Both the position numbers and the translations under genes were made by a program. Below, one piece after another: positions 31,964-38,807 of a stretch of 47,921 nt of DNA. This DNA is from Caldifarciminota bacterium (GTDB lineage Bacteria > Hydrothermota > Tepidihabitantia > B3-TA06). Below the pieces are notes generated by a model. The model did no database searches. It was given only the letters and a program-made list of their open reading frames with translations, and was not told where the DNA came from. The stretch's first letter is position 1. Each line of letters begins with the position of its first letter. The stretch covers positions 1 through 47,921 of the forward strand of contig JAGMDF010000037.1 in NCBI GenBank assembly GCA_023128825.1. The letters are read 5' to 3'.

Positions 31964-32974
31964 TTAAATGGTTTTCAACCACTCCTTAAACGAGGAGTCG
32001 ATATAATCTATCATTATGTAAATCTTCATTGGAGATCTTGATGGTCTACTGCAACGAACAAAACCTTCCTCTTCCCATATTTCGAATAAATGAAATACTA
32101 CGGGATGAGGTAAGTCCAACGATTCTGAAAGCTGTCGACTCTCCGCCCAGCCTTTTTTTACCACTTCAATTCCTACCCGCTTTTTTATTGAGAAGTAATT
32201 ATTGAAATTCTCTCTAAGATATTTTTCAAGAGCGTATAGCCTGATTATGAAAGAAAGGATTTTTCTATAAGAGCTTTCCAAGTCTTCTGCTTTCGCTATT
32301 ATATACTTCAATTGCTCTAGCTGTTTTAGCGCATTAAAAACACTTCTTGGAGCTGCTCCTTTTGATTTTAACTTTTCTAGAAAAGATTCTTCTATTGGGG
32401 AAGAGGAAGAGACATAGATGTGGCGGTAGTTGTTCGTCCACCTTTCTGTGATGGCTCTTTCGCACACTAATTTAAAGATTGTTGATGTCGGTTTTGATAG
32501 AGGAGGGAACTCTTCAATCTCGGATTCTATGTTTTTGGAGATTGATATAAGTGGTTTTTCTATACGTCCATAGATAGCATCTACTATTTTCTTTAAGTGT
32601 TTTTCGTAATGGAGAAGATCTTTTATTTTAACCCAAGCGATTGATTTGAGAGATTGCGGGATCAAGTCCTCATCAATATCTAAGATAACAGGTATGAGTC
32701 GACTGCCTCTTTGTATTCTTTTCACCAAGCTTGCATTTAATTCTTCTTGAACCCAACGTTTATTGATGCTATATTTGGAAAGAACTACGATTATGGCTTG
32801 AGCTTGCCCTATTCCTTCTTCGAATATCTTATCTATAATGCTGTCCCCAAGAAGTATTTCCCATTTATCTACCCAGGGGTCTATCCCATGCTCACACAAT
32901 TTCTTGGCGAACTCTAGGACAAAGCGTTCCTTATCCTCACTTGCATGGCTAATAAATACTTTTGGAGGTTTCAC
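31964..32974 (-). CDS. TIR-domain protein with a C-terminal helical/winged-helix-like region
   Basis: 336-residue protein. The N-terminal ~135 residues form a bacterial TIR domain: KVFISHASEDKERFV near residues 5-19, IDPWVDKWEILLGDSI near 34-49, AIIVVLSKYSINKRWVQEEL near 63-82, whose Glu is at the place of the NAD-cleaving glutamate of TIR enzymes, and IPVILDID near 95. The rest is mostly helical and ends with a segment like a winged helix (LSESLDLPHPVVFHLFEIWEE). Bacterial TIR proteins often deplete NAD in antiviral defence, but no partner sensor gene is seen. GTG 32974 is chosen because it lies six bases after the -10 box; the in-frame ATG at 32998 lies upstream of any transcript from that promoter. 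The gene is clearly AT-richer than its neighbours, suggesting transfer. Confidence 0.8.
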   Translation of the reverse strand: MKPPKVFISHASEDKERFVLEFAKKLCEHGIDPWVDKWEILLGDSIIDKIFEEGIGQAQAIIVVLSKYSINKRWVQEELNASLVKRIQRGSRLIPVILDIDEDLIPQSLKSIAWVKIKDLLHYEKHLKKIVDAIYGRIEKPLISISKNIESEIEEFPPLSKPTSTIFKLVCERAITERWTNNYRHIYVSSSSPIEESFLEKLKSKGAAPRSVFNALKQLEQLKYIIAKAEDLESSYRKILSFIIRLYALEKYLRENFNNYFSIKKRVGIEVVKKGWAESRQLSESLDLPHPVVFHLFEIWEEEGFVRCSRPSRSPMKIYIMIDYIDSSFKEWLKTI

Positions 32975-32979
32975 GTAGT

Positions 32980-33008
32980 AGAATACATAATTCTTCACAT
33001 TTTGTCAA
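32980..33008 (-). promoter_or_regulatory. Leaderless-type promoter of the TIR gene
   Basis: Minus strand: TTGACA at 33008-33003, 17-bp spacer, TATTCT at 32985-32980. The GTG at 32974 follows after five bases. Confidence 0.68.
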
Positions 33009-33032
33009 GCCATGAGATCAGGGGTCTGTTAA

Positions 33033-33052
33033 GGCCGACCTAAAGGTCGGCC
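33033..33052. repeat. Short palindrome, ACCTAAAGGT core, copy 2
   Basis: GGCCGACCT, AA, AGGTCGGCC; identical to 33492-33511 and related to 5727-5748 by paired changes. The two copies flank the 112-residue gene. Confidence 0.82.
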
Positions 33053-33066
33053 CGCATAATCTTTGG

Positions 33067-33405
33067 CTATTTTCCTAAAATCTCCCATGGCTCCTTAGGT
33101 GATTTGGGATCGAATTTCTCCAAGAAAGCCTTCAACACCGAAAAGCCGATAACTGGTCTTATTAAAGCAGTACTCCATCCTTCTATACCCTCGAATTTCC
33201 TTTCCCATCGGAAGAAACCGTAGGCCGCCTTCTTATCATGGGTTTCTCCTTTGAAGATCATAATGTTTTCGGAAAGAGTTTTGGTAACTAACTTACGTTT
33301 TCGAGGTTTGTATGAGCTTTTGTCGGTTGGGTCTTGGGTTTCTACCCATTCAAATCCGAACTGTTCTTCCTCTTCTGTCATTTCTGTTGACCATCTTACT
33401 ATCAT
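33067..33405 (-). CDS. Hypothetical protein, 112 residues
   Basis: I do not recognise this protein. It has an acidic N-terminus (TEEEEQFGFEWVE), a basic KPRKRKLVTK stretch near residues 33-42, and ends KSPKEPWEILGK. No signal peptide or membrane helix. AAGGAGA just upstream of the ATG at 33405 and a promoter at 33439-33466 support a real gene. It is AT-rich like the TIR gene next to it and is bracketed by two identical 20-bp palindromes, so the TIR gene and this one may have arrived together. Confidence 0.6.
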   Translation of the reverse strand: MIVRWSTEMTEEEEQFGFEWVETQDPTDKSSYKPRKRKLVTKTLSENIMIFKGETHDKKAAYGFFRWERKFEGIEGWSTALIRPVIGFSVLKAFLEKFDPKSPKEPWEILGK

Positions 33406-33438
33406 TCTATCTCCTTTTTTGAACTTACCTTACTTGTA

Positions 33439-33466
33439 ATTATAGTTGAGAAGTCGAAAGAAACAA
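33439..33466 (-). promoter_or_regulatory. Promoter of the 112-residue gene
   Basis: Minus strand: TTGTTT at 33466-33461, 16-bp spacer, TATAAT at 33444-33439, about 33 bases before the ATG at 33405, with a normal ribosome binding site in between. Confidence 0.65.
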
Positions 33467-33491
33467 GGCAATTGTGGTATTTACAATTCAA

Positions 33492-33511
33492 GGCCGACCT
33501 AAAGGTCGGCC
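33492..33511. repeat. Short palindrome, ACCTAAAGGT core, copy 3
   Basis: Identical 20-bp unit to 33033-33052, followed by CCCTACG as in the 5727 copy (CCTACG). Confidence 0.82.
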
Positions 33512-33520
33512 CCTACGTTT

Positions 33521-33620
33521 AATCCCCCTTTATCCCCCTTATTAAGGGGGACATTTGATCCCTCTTTGGTTCTTCCTTGGTAAGGGAGGTGACCGCTCAT
33601 AAGAGCGGTCGGAGGGATTA
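33521..33620 (-). repeat. Family D repeat, diverged inverted copy
   Basis: On the minus strand it reads AATCCCTCC, then a hairpin GACCGCTC-TTAT-GAGCGGTC, then ACCTCCCTT, where the two direct copies have GGCC-TTC-GGCC between the same flanks. It ends in a CCCCCTTAATAAGGGGG inverted repeat. Confidence 0.7.
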
Positions 33621-33704
33621 CCGAATCTGTGAAATCTGCGTCAATCTGCGGATTTTAAATGCTTCCCTCGAATTACTTAGCAACCGGTTGAGGGTCGGGC
33701 TGGC

Positions 33705-33732
33705 TTGACAATTAATCGCCAAGGAGTATTGT
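33705..33732 (+). promoter_or_regulatory. Promoter of the zinc-ribbon membrane protein gene
   Basis: TTGACA at 33705-33710, 16-bp spacer, TATTGT at 33727-33732. It leaves a leader of about 100 bases containing a 23-codon open frame. Confidence 0.7.
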
Positions 33733-33773
33733 TAATAGGAACTTCGTAAGTTTCAAATTCATGGAGATTAACT

Positions 33774-33845
33774 ATGAAGCAGGATTTCGAGCAGGAAGGC
33801 ACAAATCCCAGCTTTTCGGATTTGCAAGGGAGAGAGGATGAGTGA
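33774..33845 (+). CDS. Possible 23-residue leader peptide
   Basis: ATG at 33774 with GGAG eleven bases before it opens a 23-codon frame (MKQDFEQEGTNPSF...) ending at TGA 33843-33845, eight bases into the next gene. The overlap could couple translation of the two. No known leader peptide motif; may be chance. Confidence 0.3.
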   Translation: MKQDFEQEGTNPSFSDLQGREDE

Positions 33846-34203
33846 TAGAAGGATTTGTGAGTATTGCCGCTCGGAGCTTCCCCCTGATGCTGTCTGCTGC
33901 CCTTACTGTGGTGCAGAGCCCGCAACACCCCTAACACCCGTACCCGCAACGCAGCCCTTCGCAGTGCCCCAGTCAACCACACTTTCGATCACGGCGTTCG
34001 TTCTGGCGCTTGTCGGATTCGCGGTTATCATCACCTTCATACCTGCTTTAATAGTTGGTCTTATCGCACTCAAGAAAGAGCCGAAAGGCAAGGTTTTCGC
34101 CTGGATAGCGGTTGGAATCTCCGGAGGGATACTGCTGATCATTGTTGTTCTAATGATCATTGCACTGATTCAGATTGCTGCGGCGCCCAAACCCTGGTAT
34201 TAA
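33838..34203 (+). CDS. Zinc-ribbon plus DUF4190-like membrane protein
   Basis: 121-residue protein. The N-terminal zinc ribbon has CEYC near residues 7-10 and CCPYCG near 20-25. A Pro/Thr linker (PATPLTPVPATQP) follows, then two transmembrane helices (near 47-73 and 85-112) separated by ALKKEPKGK, the usual DUF4190 layout. Function unknown; such genes often accompany stress or envelope genes. GAGAGAGG precedes the ATG. It may form an operon with the SPFH gene 117 bp downstream, although a tandem repeat lies between. Confidence 0.75.
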   Translation: MSDRRICEYCRSELPPDAVCCPYCGAEPATPLTPVPATQPFAVPQSTTLSITAFVLALVGFAVIITFIPALIVGLIALKKEPKGKVFAWIAVGISGGILLIIVVLMIIALIQIAAAPKPWY

Positions 34204-34227
34204 CCGGGATGGTAACTGTTCTGGTGT

Positions 34228-34271
34228 CTTTTGGGTATCTTTTGGGTATCTTTTGGGTATCTTTTGGGTAT
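34228..34271 (+). repeat. Four exact tandem copies of an 11-bp unit
   Basis: CTTTTGGGTAT repeated four times without change, followed by degenerate G/T-rich copies to about 34300. The period is about one helical turn, and it lies 50 bp before the GTG start of the SPFH gene, so copy-number change could affect its expression. Confidence 0.92.
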
Positions 34272-34320
34272 GTTTTTTGGGGGGATGTTTTGGGGGTGTT
34301 ACGGGTCCAGGAGGTAGTAA

Positions 34321-35241
34321 GTGGCGATTATAGATAGGATAAGGTTTGATGCCCCGTCTGAGGAGATGCTCGTATGGAGGTATCCAGGTGAACAGCTCAG
34401 ACTGGGCTCTCAGCTTGTAGTAAATCAGAGCCAGGAGGCGGTTTTTGTCAAAAAGGGCGAGGCCCTTGACGTGTTCGGCCCTGGAACCCACACCCTTTCT
34501 ACAGGCAATCTGCCTCTCTTACACCGGTTGGTCAACCTGTCTTTCGGCGGAGATACATCCTTCACCGCAGAGGTCTGGTTCGTCAACAAGACGGTCAAGC
34601 GTGATCTCAAATGGGGAACAAAGGCACCGATCCCCATCATTGATTCGGTTTACAACTACACTGTCAATGTCAGGGCCTATGGACGCTGGGGTCTGCGAAT
34701 TACAGATTCACGCAGCTTCGTTACCCAGATGGTAGGTACCCTTAAAATGACTGATACAGCCCGGATAGAGGAATATTTCATCGTTGAGATAGACCAGAAG
34801 TTTTCCGATGCCCTATCCGAGTTCTTTGAGAGTGAGAAGTCTTCGGTTTTTCAGGCCAACGCCCAGCTGAACGAGCTTTCCACCTTTACAGGAAACGCCG
34901 TAACCCGTGAGTTCCAGCGCTACGGGATAGAGATAGTAAACTTCAACATAGAGCGCATCTCGATCCCCGAGGAGGAGATGGAGAAGTTCCAGGAGCTTCT
35001 GGGCAAGCGCATGGAGAGCGATCAGATCGGCGGTGCAGGCGTACCTGTAGACCAGCAGGTCGGGCAGAGCCCTCCTCGCCCTCCTCAAGACCTTCCTCAG
35101 GAACGACCCAAGCCTGAGACTTCAGACGAGACCGATGCACTGGTTGCCAAACTCAAAGCGCTCAAGAAGATGCTTGAGGATGAATTGATTACAAACGAGG
35201 AGTACGAGGCGAAGAAGAAAGAGATACTTGAGAAATTCTAA
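34321..35241 (+). CDS. SPFH-domain protein with C-terminal SHOCT domain (YdjI/virion-core-like)
   Basis: 306-residue soluble-looking protein. Residues ~20-240 match the SPFH-related virion core protein/YdjI family: LVVNQSQEAVFVKKGEALDV near 32-51, FGPGTHTLSTGNLPLL near 52-67, RAYGRWGLRITDSRSFV near 118-134 and ERISIPEEEMEKF. A Pro-rich linker near 250-270 leads to a SHOCT domain at the end (LKALKKMLEDELITNEEYEA). Such proteins are thought to organise membranes or large assemblies. The start is GTG with AGGAGGT about six bases upstream. It probably works with the zinc-ribbon membrane protein upstream. Confidence 0.83.
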   Translation: MAIIDRIRFDAPSEEMLVWRYPGEQLRLGSQLVVNQSQEAVFVKKGEALDVFGPGTHTLSTGNLPLLHRLVNLSFGGDTSFTAEVWFVNKTVKRDLKWGTKAPIPIIDSVYNYTVNVRAYGRWGLRITDSRSFVTQMVGTLKMTDTARIEEYFIVEIDQKFSDALSEFFESEKSSVFQANAQLNELSTFTGNAVTREFQRYGIEIVNFNIERISIPEEEMEKFQELLGKRMESDQIGGAGVPVDQQVGQSPPRPPQDLPQERPKPETSDETDALVAKLKALKKMLEDELITNEEYEAKKKEILEKF

Positions 35242-35447
35242 GTCCCTGCGGAGTTGGAGGTTTTATTGAGGCTTGAGGAGAATCGGCTCATGCAATCCGA
35301 ACAAAGCCGAGGTTGGATTCTTTGGCCTGGTAACCAGGGCTGAGAAGAGAGTCTATACAAAAGAAGCTCCTTCTGATCGTTGTCTTGCTGATTTCGTTTC
35401 TGCAAGGCTGTTTTGTTCGAAGAACCTCTAAACCAAAGGAGAGCGAG

Positions 35448-35927
35448 ATGGCCGAGGCCGAAAAAGTAGAGAAGAAAACGCCCAAGATCAACGTGCGATT
35501 CATCTTTTCCCTGTGCAGCGACATAGAGGCCATGCGGCACTTTTACTCCGATCTGTTGGGAATGCAGGAACAGGCGTTCTTCAACGAAGAGCAGTTCGGG
35601 TATCTATCCTATCCATGCGAAGGCGTTCACCTTATGTTCTTCTACTCAGGGCAGGAAGCGCCGGTGTTCAAGGATTGGGCGTGGCAGCCCGGCTACGATG
35701 GCGGCAGCCTGCACGTAACCTCCTGGGCTATCCAGATTCCTGAGGAAAACTTTGCCGAAACCGTAAAGCGTCTCAAGGAGGCAGGCGTTAAAGCCTTCTC
35801 CGAATATCCACAGTGGCGGCAGTCGAGCTACTGGGGCTTTTCTGTGATGGACCCCCAGGGCAACACCATCGAGGTCTACACCAGCCCGAAAGAGAAGCCT
35901 GAATCCACAGAGTGGCCGGGAAAGTAA
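35448..35927 (+). CDS. Glyoxalase/bleomycin resistance (VOC) family protein
   Basis: 159-residue VOC-fold protein: INVRFIFSLCSDIEAMRHFY near residues 12-31, LGMQEQAFFN, then WGFSVMDPQGNTIEVYT near 131-147, where the Glu would bind metal. Substrate unknown. AAAGGAGAG eight bases before it supports ATG 35448. The frame stays open upstream to 35334 and there encodes a classic lipoprotein signal (KKLLLIVVLLISFLQGC from about 35361), but without ATG, GTG or a well-placed TTG; if ATA 35355 or CTG 35340 is used, the protein would be a lipoprotein. It lies 10 bp before the next gene, so they are likely cotranscribed. Confidence 0.78.
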   Translation: MAEAEKVEKKTPKINVRFIFSLCSDIEAMRHFYSDLLGMQEQAFFNEEQFGYLSYPCEGVHLMFFYSGQEAPVFKDWAWQPGYDGGSLHVTSWAIQIPEENFAETVKRLKEAGVKAFSEYPQWRQSSYWGFSVMDPQGNTIEVYTSPKEKPESTEWPGK

Positions 35928-35937
35928 GGAGGAGCGT

Positions 35938-36381
35938 ATGGATAAGATCATCCATCGTTCACTCAAACTCAACTGCGATGCGCATCACGCGTTCGAGATG
36001 TTTACCGTGAATGGGAAGCTTGAGAACTGGTTGACTGAGAAGGCTGATGTTGAGCCGAAGGTAGGCGGGAAGTACGAGCTTTTCTGGAATCCGGATGATA
36101 AGCGCTACGATTCTACCATCGGCTGCAGGGTAACCGCAATCAAAGAGGACAAGTTCCTTTCCTTTGAATGGAAGGGACCGAAGCAGTATTCGGACTTCAT
36201 GAACACAGCCGATCCTTTGACCCACGTCGTGGTCTTCTTTATACCAGGAGACGGATTCACCGAAGTCCAGCTCATTCACTTGGGGTGGAGAAGCTCAGAA
36301 GAGTGGGAAGAGGCGCGGCAGTGGTTCGAGAAGATGTGGAACGTGTGTTTTGAGGCACTGGAGAAGCAAATCAGCAGCTGA
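35938..36381 (+). CDS. SRPBCC/AHSA1-domain protein
   Basis: 147-residue START-like protein of the AHSA1 family: the N-terminal IHRSLKLNCDAHHAFEMFT, then GGKYELFWNPDD near residues 43-54, FLSFEWKGP near 79-87, TEVQLIHLGW near 112-121 and a long C-terminal helix. Ligand unknown. AAGGAGG precedes the ATG and the gene follows the VOC gene closely; VOC and AHSA1 genes are often neighbours. Confidence 0.83.
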   Translation: MDKIIHRSLKLNCDAHHAFEMFTVNGKLENWLTEKADVEPKVGGKYELFWNPDDKRYDSTIGCRVTAIKEDKFLSFEWKGPKQYSDFMNTADPLTHVVVFFIPGDGFTEVQLIHLGWRSSEEWEEARQWFEKMWNVCFEALEKQISS

Positions 36382-36692
36382 ATCGTGGATAGACAGATTC
36401 TGTGGTCACGAAAAGATAAATCATCAAGTACTACTCCGAATCGGACATGAATGATCGGCGGCTGGATGCAGGTGGTGGTTGCGGACTGCTCTGAGCTTGA
36501 AGAGATCATGGATTACGTTCGCCAAAGCTACCAGGCGGCGTTGGCAAAAGCCTAAGAGGATTGCACGTTGTGGCTTTGGATTAGTATGGGAATATCTAGG
36601 TGGATTGATACTGGCGTTCTTTTTCAGGTAACACCTGCCGGGTATCTGTTCATCACAGCCTGGATTAGGGAGGTCAAGGAAGGTGAGGTTGC
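36382..36692. other. Probable gene remnants between the AHSA1 and DUF2156 genes
   Basis: Two short frames look like leftovers. 36451-36555 (34 codons, MIGGWMQVVVADCSELEEIM...) resembles the C-terminus of an MmcQ/YjbR-type protein. 36586-36696 (36 codons) reads MGISRWIDTGVLFQVTPAGY... and ends REVKEGEVA. Neither has a good ribosome binding site. Assignments are weak. Confidence 0.35.
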
Positions 36693-36720
36693 TTGACAGA
36701 TCTGAATATCCGGCTATAAA
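36693..36720 (+). promoter_or_regulatory. Leaderless-type promoter of the DUF2156 gene
   Basis: TTGACA at 36693-36698, 16-bp spacer, TATAAA at 36715-36720. The first ATG (36727) is six bases after the -10 box; a second in-frame ATG (36754) follows a GAGGTGG. Confidence 0.75.
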
Positions 36721-36726
36721 TCAATA

Positions 36727-37656
36727 ATGTTAATCCACGAACGAGGTGGCGCGATGCATCCGGTATTTCCGAACTTCAAACCCATCGAGCTTGAAGATCG
36801 GGACGTAATCCATGAGATCATTTGGGGTTACCAGCCCGAGATATCCAAGCTGTGCTTTGCCAACCTCTACAACTGGCGGCATCACTACTCTGTCCAGTGG
36901 TGCATGTACAAGGATACTCTCCTTCTTTTGGCCTCCTCCAAGGAAGGCGAAGCTTACGCATTCCCTCCTGTTGGCTCCGGATCACGAGTTGATGTAGTCC
37001 ATATGTTACTGCAGTGGCTGCGGAACGAGAAGCAATCCCCCAATCCGTGCATCGAGCGAGCGGACAGGCGGCTGGTGGAGGAACTGGAAGGATCACCTGA
37101 CTTCTCGATAGAGCCTCAGCGCGGGCACCACGATTACGTGTATCTGCGTGAAGCATTGGTTGTGCTGTCCGGGCGCAAGCACCATTCAAAGAAGAATCAC
37201 CTGAACGCTTTTCGCAAGAACTACCGCTTCACCTATGCCCCGCTTGACGAGACCAACATCGAAGCGTGCCGTGAGCTTGCCTCTGCCTGGTGCATGATGA
37301 AGCGCTGCTCAGACGACATGAGCCTTACAAGCGAGCGGAAGGCGGTGAACGAGGCGCTTGCCAACTTCTCCGCTTTAAAACTCATGGGAGTGGTGATACT
37401 TATTGAGGGGAACCTCGAAGCCTTTTCCATCGGAGAACTTTTGAATAAAGACACCGCTGTCGTCCACATAGAGAAGGCAAATCCGGGGATTCGCGGGCTT
37501 TATGCGGCCATAAACCAGCAGTGCTGCGAGTATGCCTGGGGAGATGTCACCTACATCAACCGGGAACAGGACTTAGGCGAGGAGGGGATTCGCAAGGCGA
37601 AGCTCACATACAACCCGCATCACCTGGCAGAAAACTTCATCGTCAGCCTGGTATAG
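36727..37656 (+). CDS. DUF2156 (phosphatidylglycerol lysyltransferase C-terminal-like) protein
   Basis: 309-residue protein with a double acyltransferase-like fold. Family features: FKPIELEDRDVIHEIIW near residues 16-32, CFANLYNWRHHYSVQW near 43-58, KKNHLNAFRKNYRFTY near 156-171, AFSIGELLNKDTAVVHIEKA near 236-255 and GDVTYINREQDLGEEGIRKAK near 275. Members attach amino acids or acyl groups to lipids or small molecules; substrate unknown. Two starts are possible: ATG 36727, which fits a leaderless transcript, and ATG 36754, with GAGGTGG ahead. A GNAT gene follows 7 bp after the stop, likely in one operon. Confidence 0.85.
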   Translation: MLIHERGGAMHPVFPNFKPIELEDRDVIHEIIWGYQPEISKLCFANLYNWRHHYSVQWCMYKDTLLLLASSKEGEAYAFPPVGSGSRVDVVHMLLQWLRNEKQSPNPCIERADRRLVEELEGSPDFSIEPQRGHHDYVYLREALVVLSGRKHHSKKNHLNAFRKNYRFTYAPLDETNIEACRELASAWCMMKRCSDDMSLTSERKAVNEALANFSALKLMGVVILIEGNLEAFSIGELLNKDTAVVHIEKANPGIRGLYAAINQQCCEYAWGDVTYINREQDLGEEGIRKAKLTYNPHHLAENFIVSLV

Positions 37657-37663
37657 TATAAAG

Positions 37664-38212
37664 ATGGAAAACCTTGCACTCACCGAAGCCAATGAGGAGG
37701 ACATAGATTTCCTTCTGGAGATGTGGAACGATCCCAGGATGATGCGATATGCGGGCTATCCCGAAGGAAGGTGCTGGTCAGATGCCGACATCCGGCGCTG
37801 GTGGCAGGGGTATCTTGCAGAACGTAGGCGGTCAGGGAACGAGGAGCCCCAGCTTATTCTGCACCTTGAGGACGGTACTGCGATCGGTGAGTCGCACTAC
37901 GGCCCGGTGCCTGACGGGTTCGAGGTCGGCGAGTGGCGCAAGCCAGAGGGCGTGAAATGCCTTATGACCGACATCAAGCTTCTATCTCGTTATTGGGGAA
38001 GGGGTATCGGTACTCAGGGTATGCGGATGATCGTCGAGTTAATATTTGCCAAAACCTCCTGCGAGCTTTTAGTCGTGCCTCCTCACAGGGATAACCCGCC
38101 GGCATTCCGGGTATACGAGAAGGCAGGGTTTTTGCTGACCGGCATTGAGGCATGGCAAGGCTACGAGATGATGGAGCTTGCAAGGGAGAGGTTCAATAAG
38201 CTCTATAGGTAA
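37664..38212 (+). CDS. GNAT-family N-acetyltransferase
   Basis: 182-residue acetyltransferase of the RimJ/RimL-like class. LTEANEEDIDFLLEMWNDP near residues 5-23 is the usual N-terminus, SRYWGRGIGTQGMRMIVEL near 108-126 contains the acetyl-CoA-binding Q/RxxGxG/A-like loop (GRGIGTQ), and NPPAFRVYEKAGF near 145-157 the C-terminal motif. Target unknown. It follows the DUF2156 gene by 7 bp. Confidence 0.88.
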   Translation: MENLALTEANEEDIDFLLEMWNDPRMMRYAGYPEGRCWSDADIRRWWQGYLAERRRSGNEEPQLILHLEDGTAIGESHYGPVPDGFEVGEWRKPEGVKCLMTDIKLLSRYWGRGIGTQGMRMIVELIFAKTSCELLVVPPHRDNPPAFRVYEKAGFLLTGIEAWQGYEMMELARERFNKLYR

Positions 38213-38253
38213 GCAGGCGAGATGCTTATACTTACAAACACGAAGGAGGAGTT

Positions 38254-38442
38254 ATGCCTTTAATCCAGGTAGACGGCCCGTCCATAGATACGGACAAGAA
38301 GAGGCGGCTGGTCAAAGAACTAACCGACGTCGCCATGCGGATTTACAACATCCAGCACATCACCGTGCTGATTAGGGAGAACCAGCCGGAGAACGTGGGT
38401 TCCAACGGCCAACTTATTGCCGACAAGCACCGGGGAGAATAA
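38254..38442 (+). CDS. 4-oxalocrotonate tautomerase family protein
   Basis: 62-residue small tautomerase. The residue after the initiator Met is Pro, the catalytic base once Met is removed; MPLIQVDGPSIDTDKKRRLV and ITVLIRENQPENVGSNG complete the family pattern, including Arg in the active-site region. Substrate unknown; expected to act as a homohexamer. GGAGGAG lies five to eight bases before the ATG. A 134-bp family D repeat begins at 38441, inside the stop codon. Confidence 0.9.
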   Translation: MPLIQVDGPSIDTDKKRRLVKELTDVAMRIYNIQHITVLIRENQPENVGSNGQLIADKHRGE

Positions 38443-38574
38443 TCCGCAGATTTTGATCCCCCTGCGTCTCCCTTAATAAGAATCCCTCCGGCCTTCGGCC
38501 ACCTCCCTTGATAAGGGAGGTCTCTCAAAGCCCCCCTTTTTAAGGGGGGTAGGGGGGATTATGGAGCGCAACGA
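38441..38574 (+). repeat. Family D 134-bp direct repeat, copy 2
   Basis: Near-identical to 31633-31766 with a handful of substitutions and equal length. It abuts the stop codon of the tautomerase gene. Confidence 0.88.
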
Positions 38575-38756
38575 CCATGTCATTGCGCAACAATATGATT
38601 GATGCACTCCAAAAGGAAAGTTCCCCCCCTGGTGGAGGGGGATAGGGGGAGGGGTCTTGACAAAAAGAGTCTTAAAGAGTATAGTTTATACACCAAAAAC
38701 CCGAAACTTAGGGCTTCACTTCCGCAAATCCGCGCCAATGCTGTGTTTAAGAGGGA

Positions 38757-38785
38757 TTGACAAGAAGGCTTTAGAGGTGTATACT
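38757..38785 (+). promoter_or_regulatory. Promoter of the membrane-anchored protein gene
   Basis: TTGACA at 38757-38762, 17-bp spacer, TATACT at 38780-38785. AGGAGGT at 38797-38803 follows in a short leader. Confidence 0.78.
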
Positions 38786-38807
38786 GGTTCACCAATAGGA
38801 GGTCCTT

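Noticed and set aside
34228-34271. Tandem array as a CRISPR
   Set aside because: Units are 11 bp and adjacent without spacers; no cas genes.
37630-37663. Separate leaderless promoter for the GNAT gene (TATAGT six bases before the ATG)
   Set aside because: No -35 box at 16-17 bp; the gene most likely shares the DUF2156 transcript.
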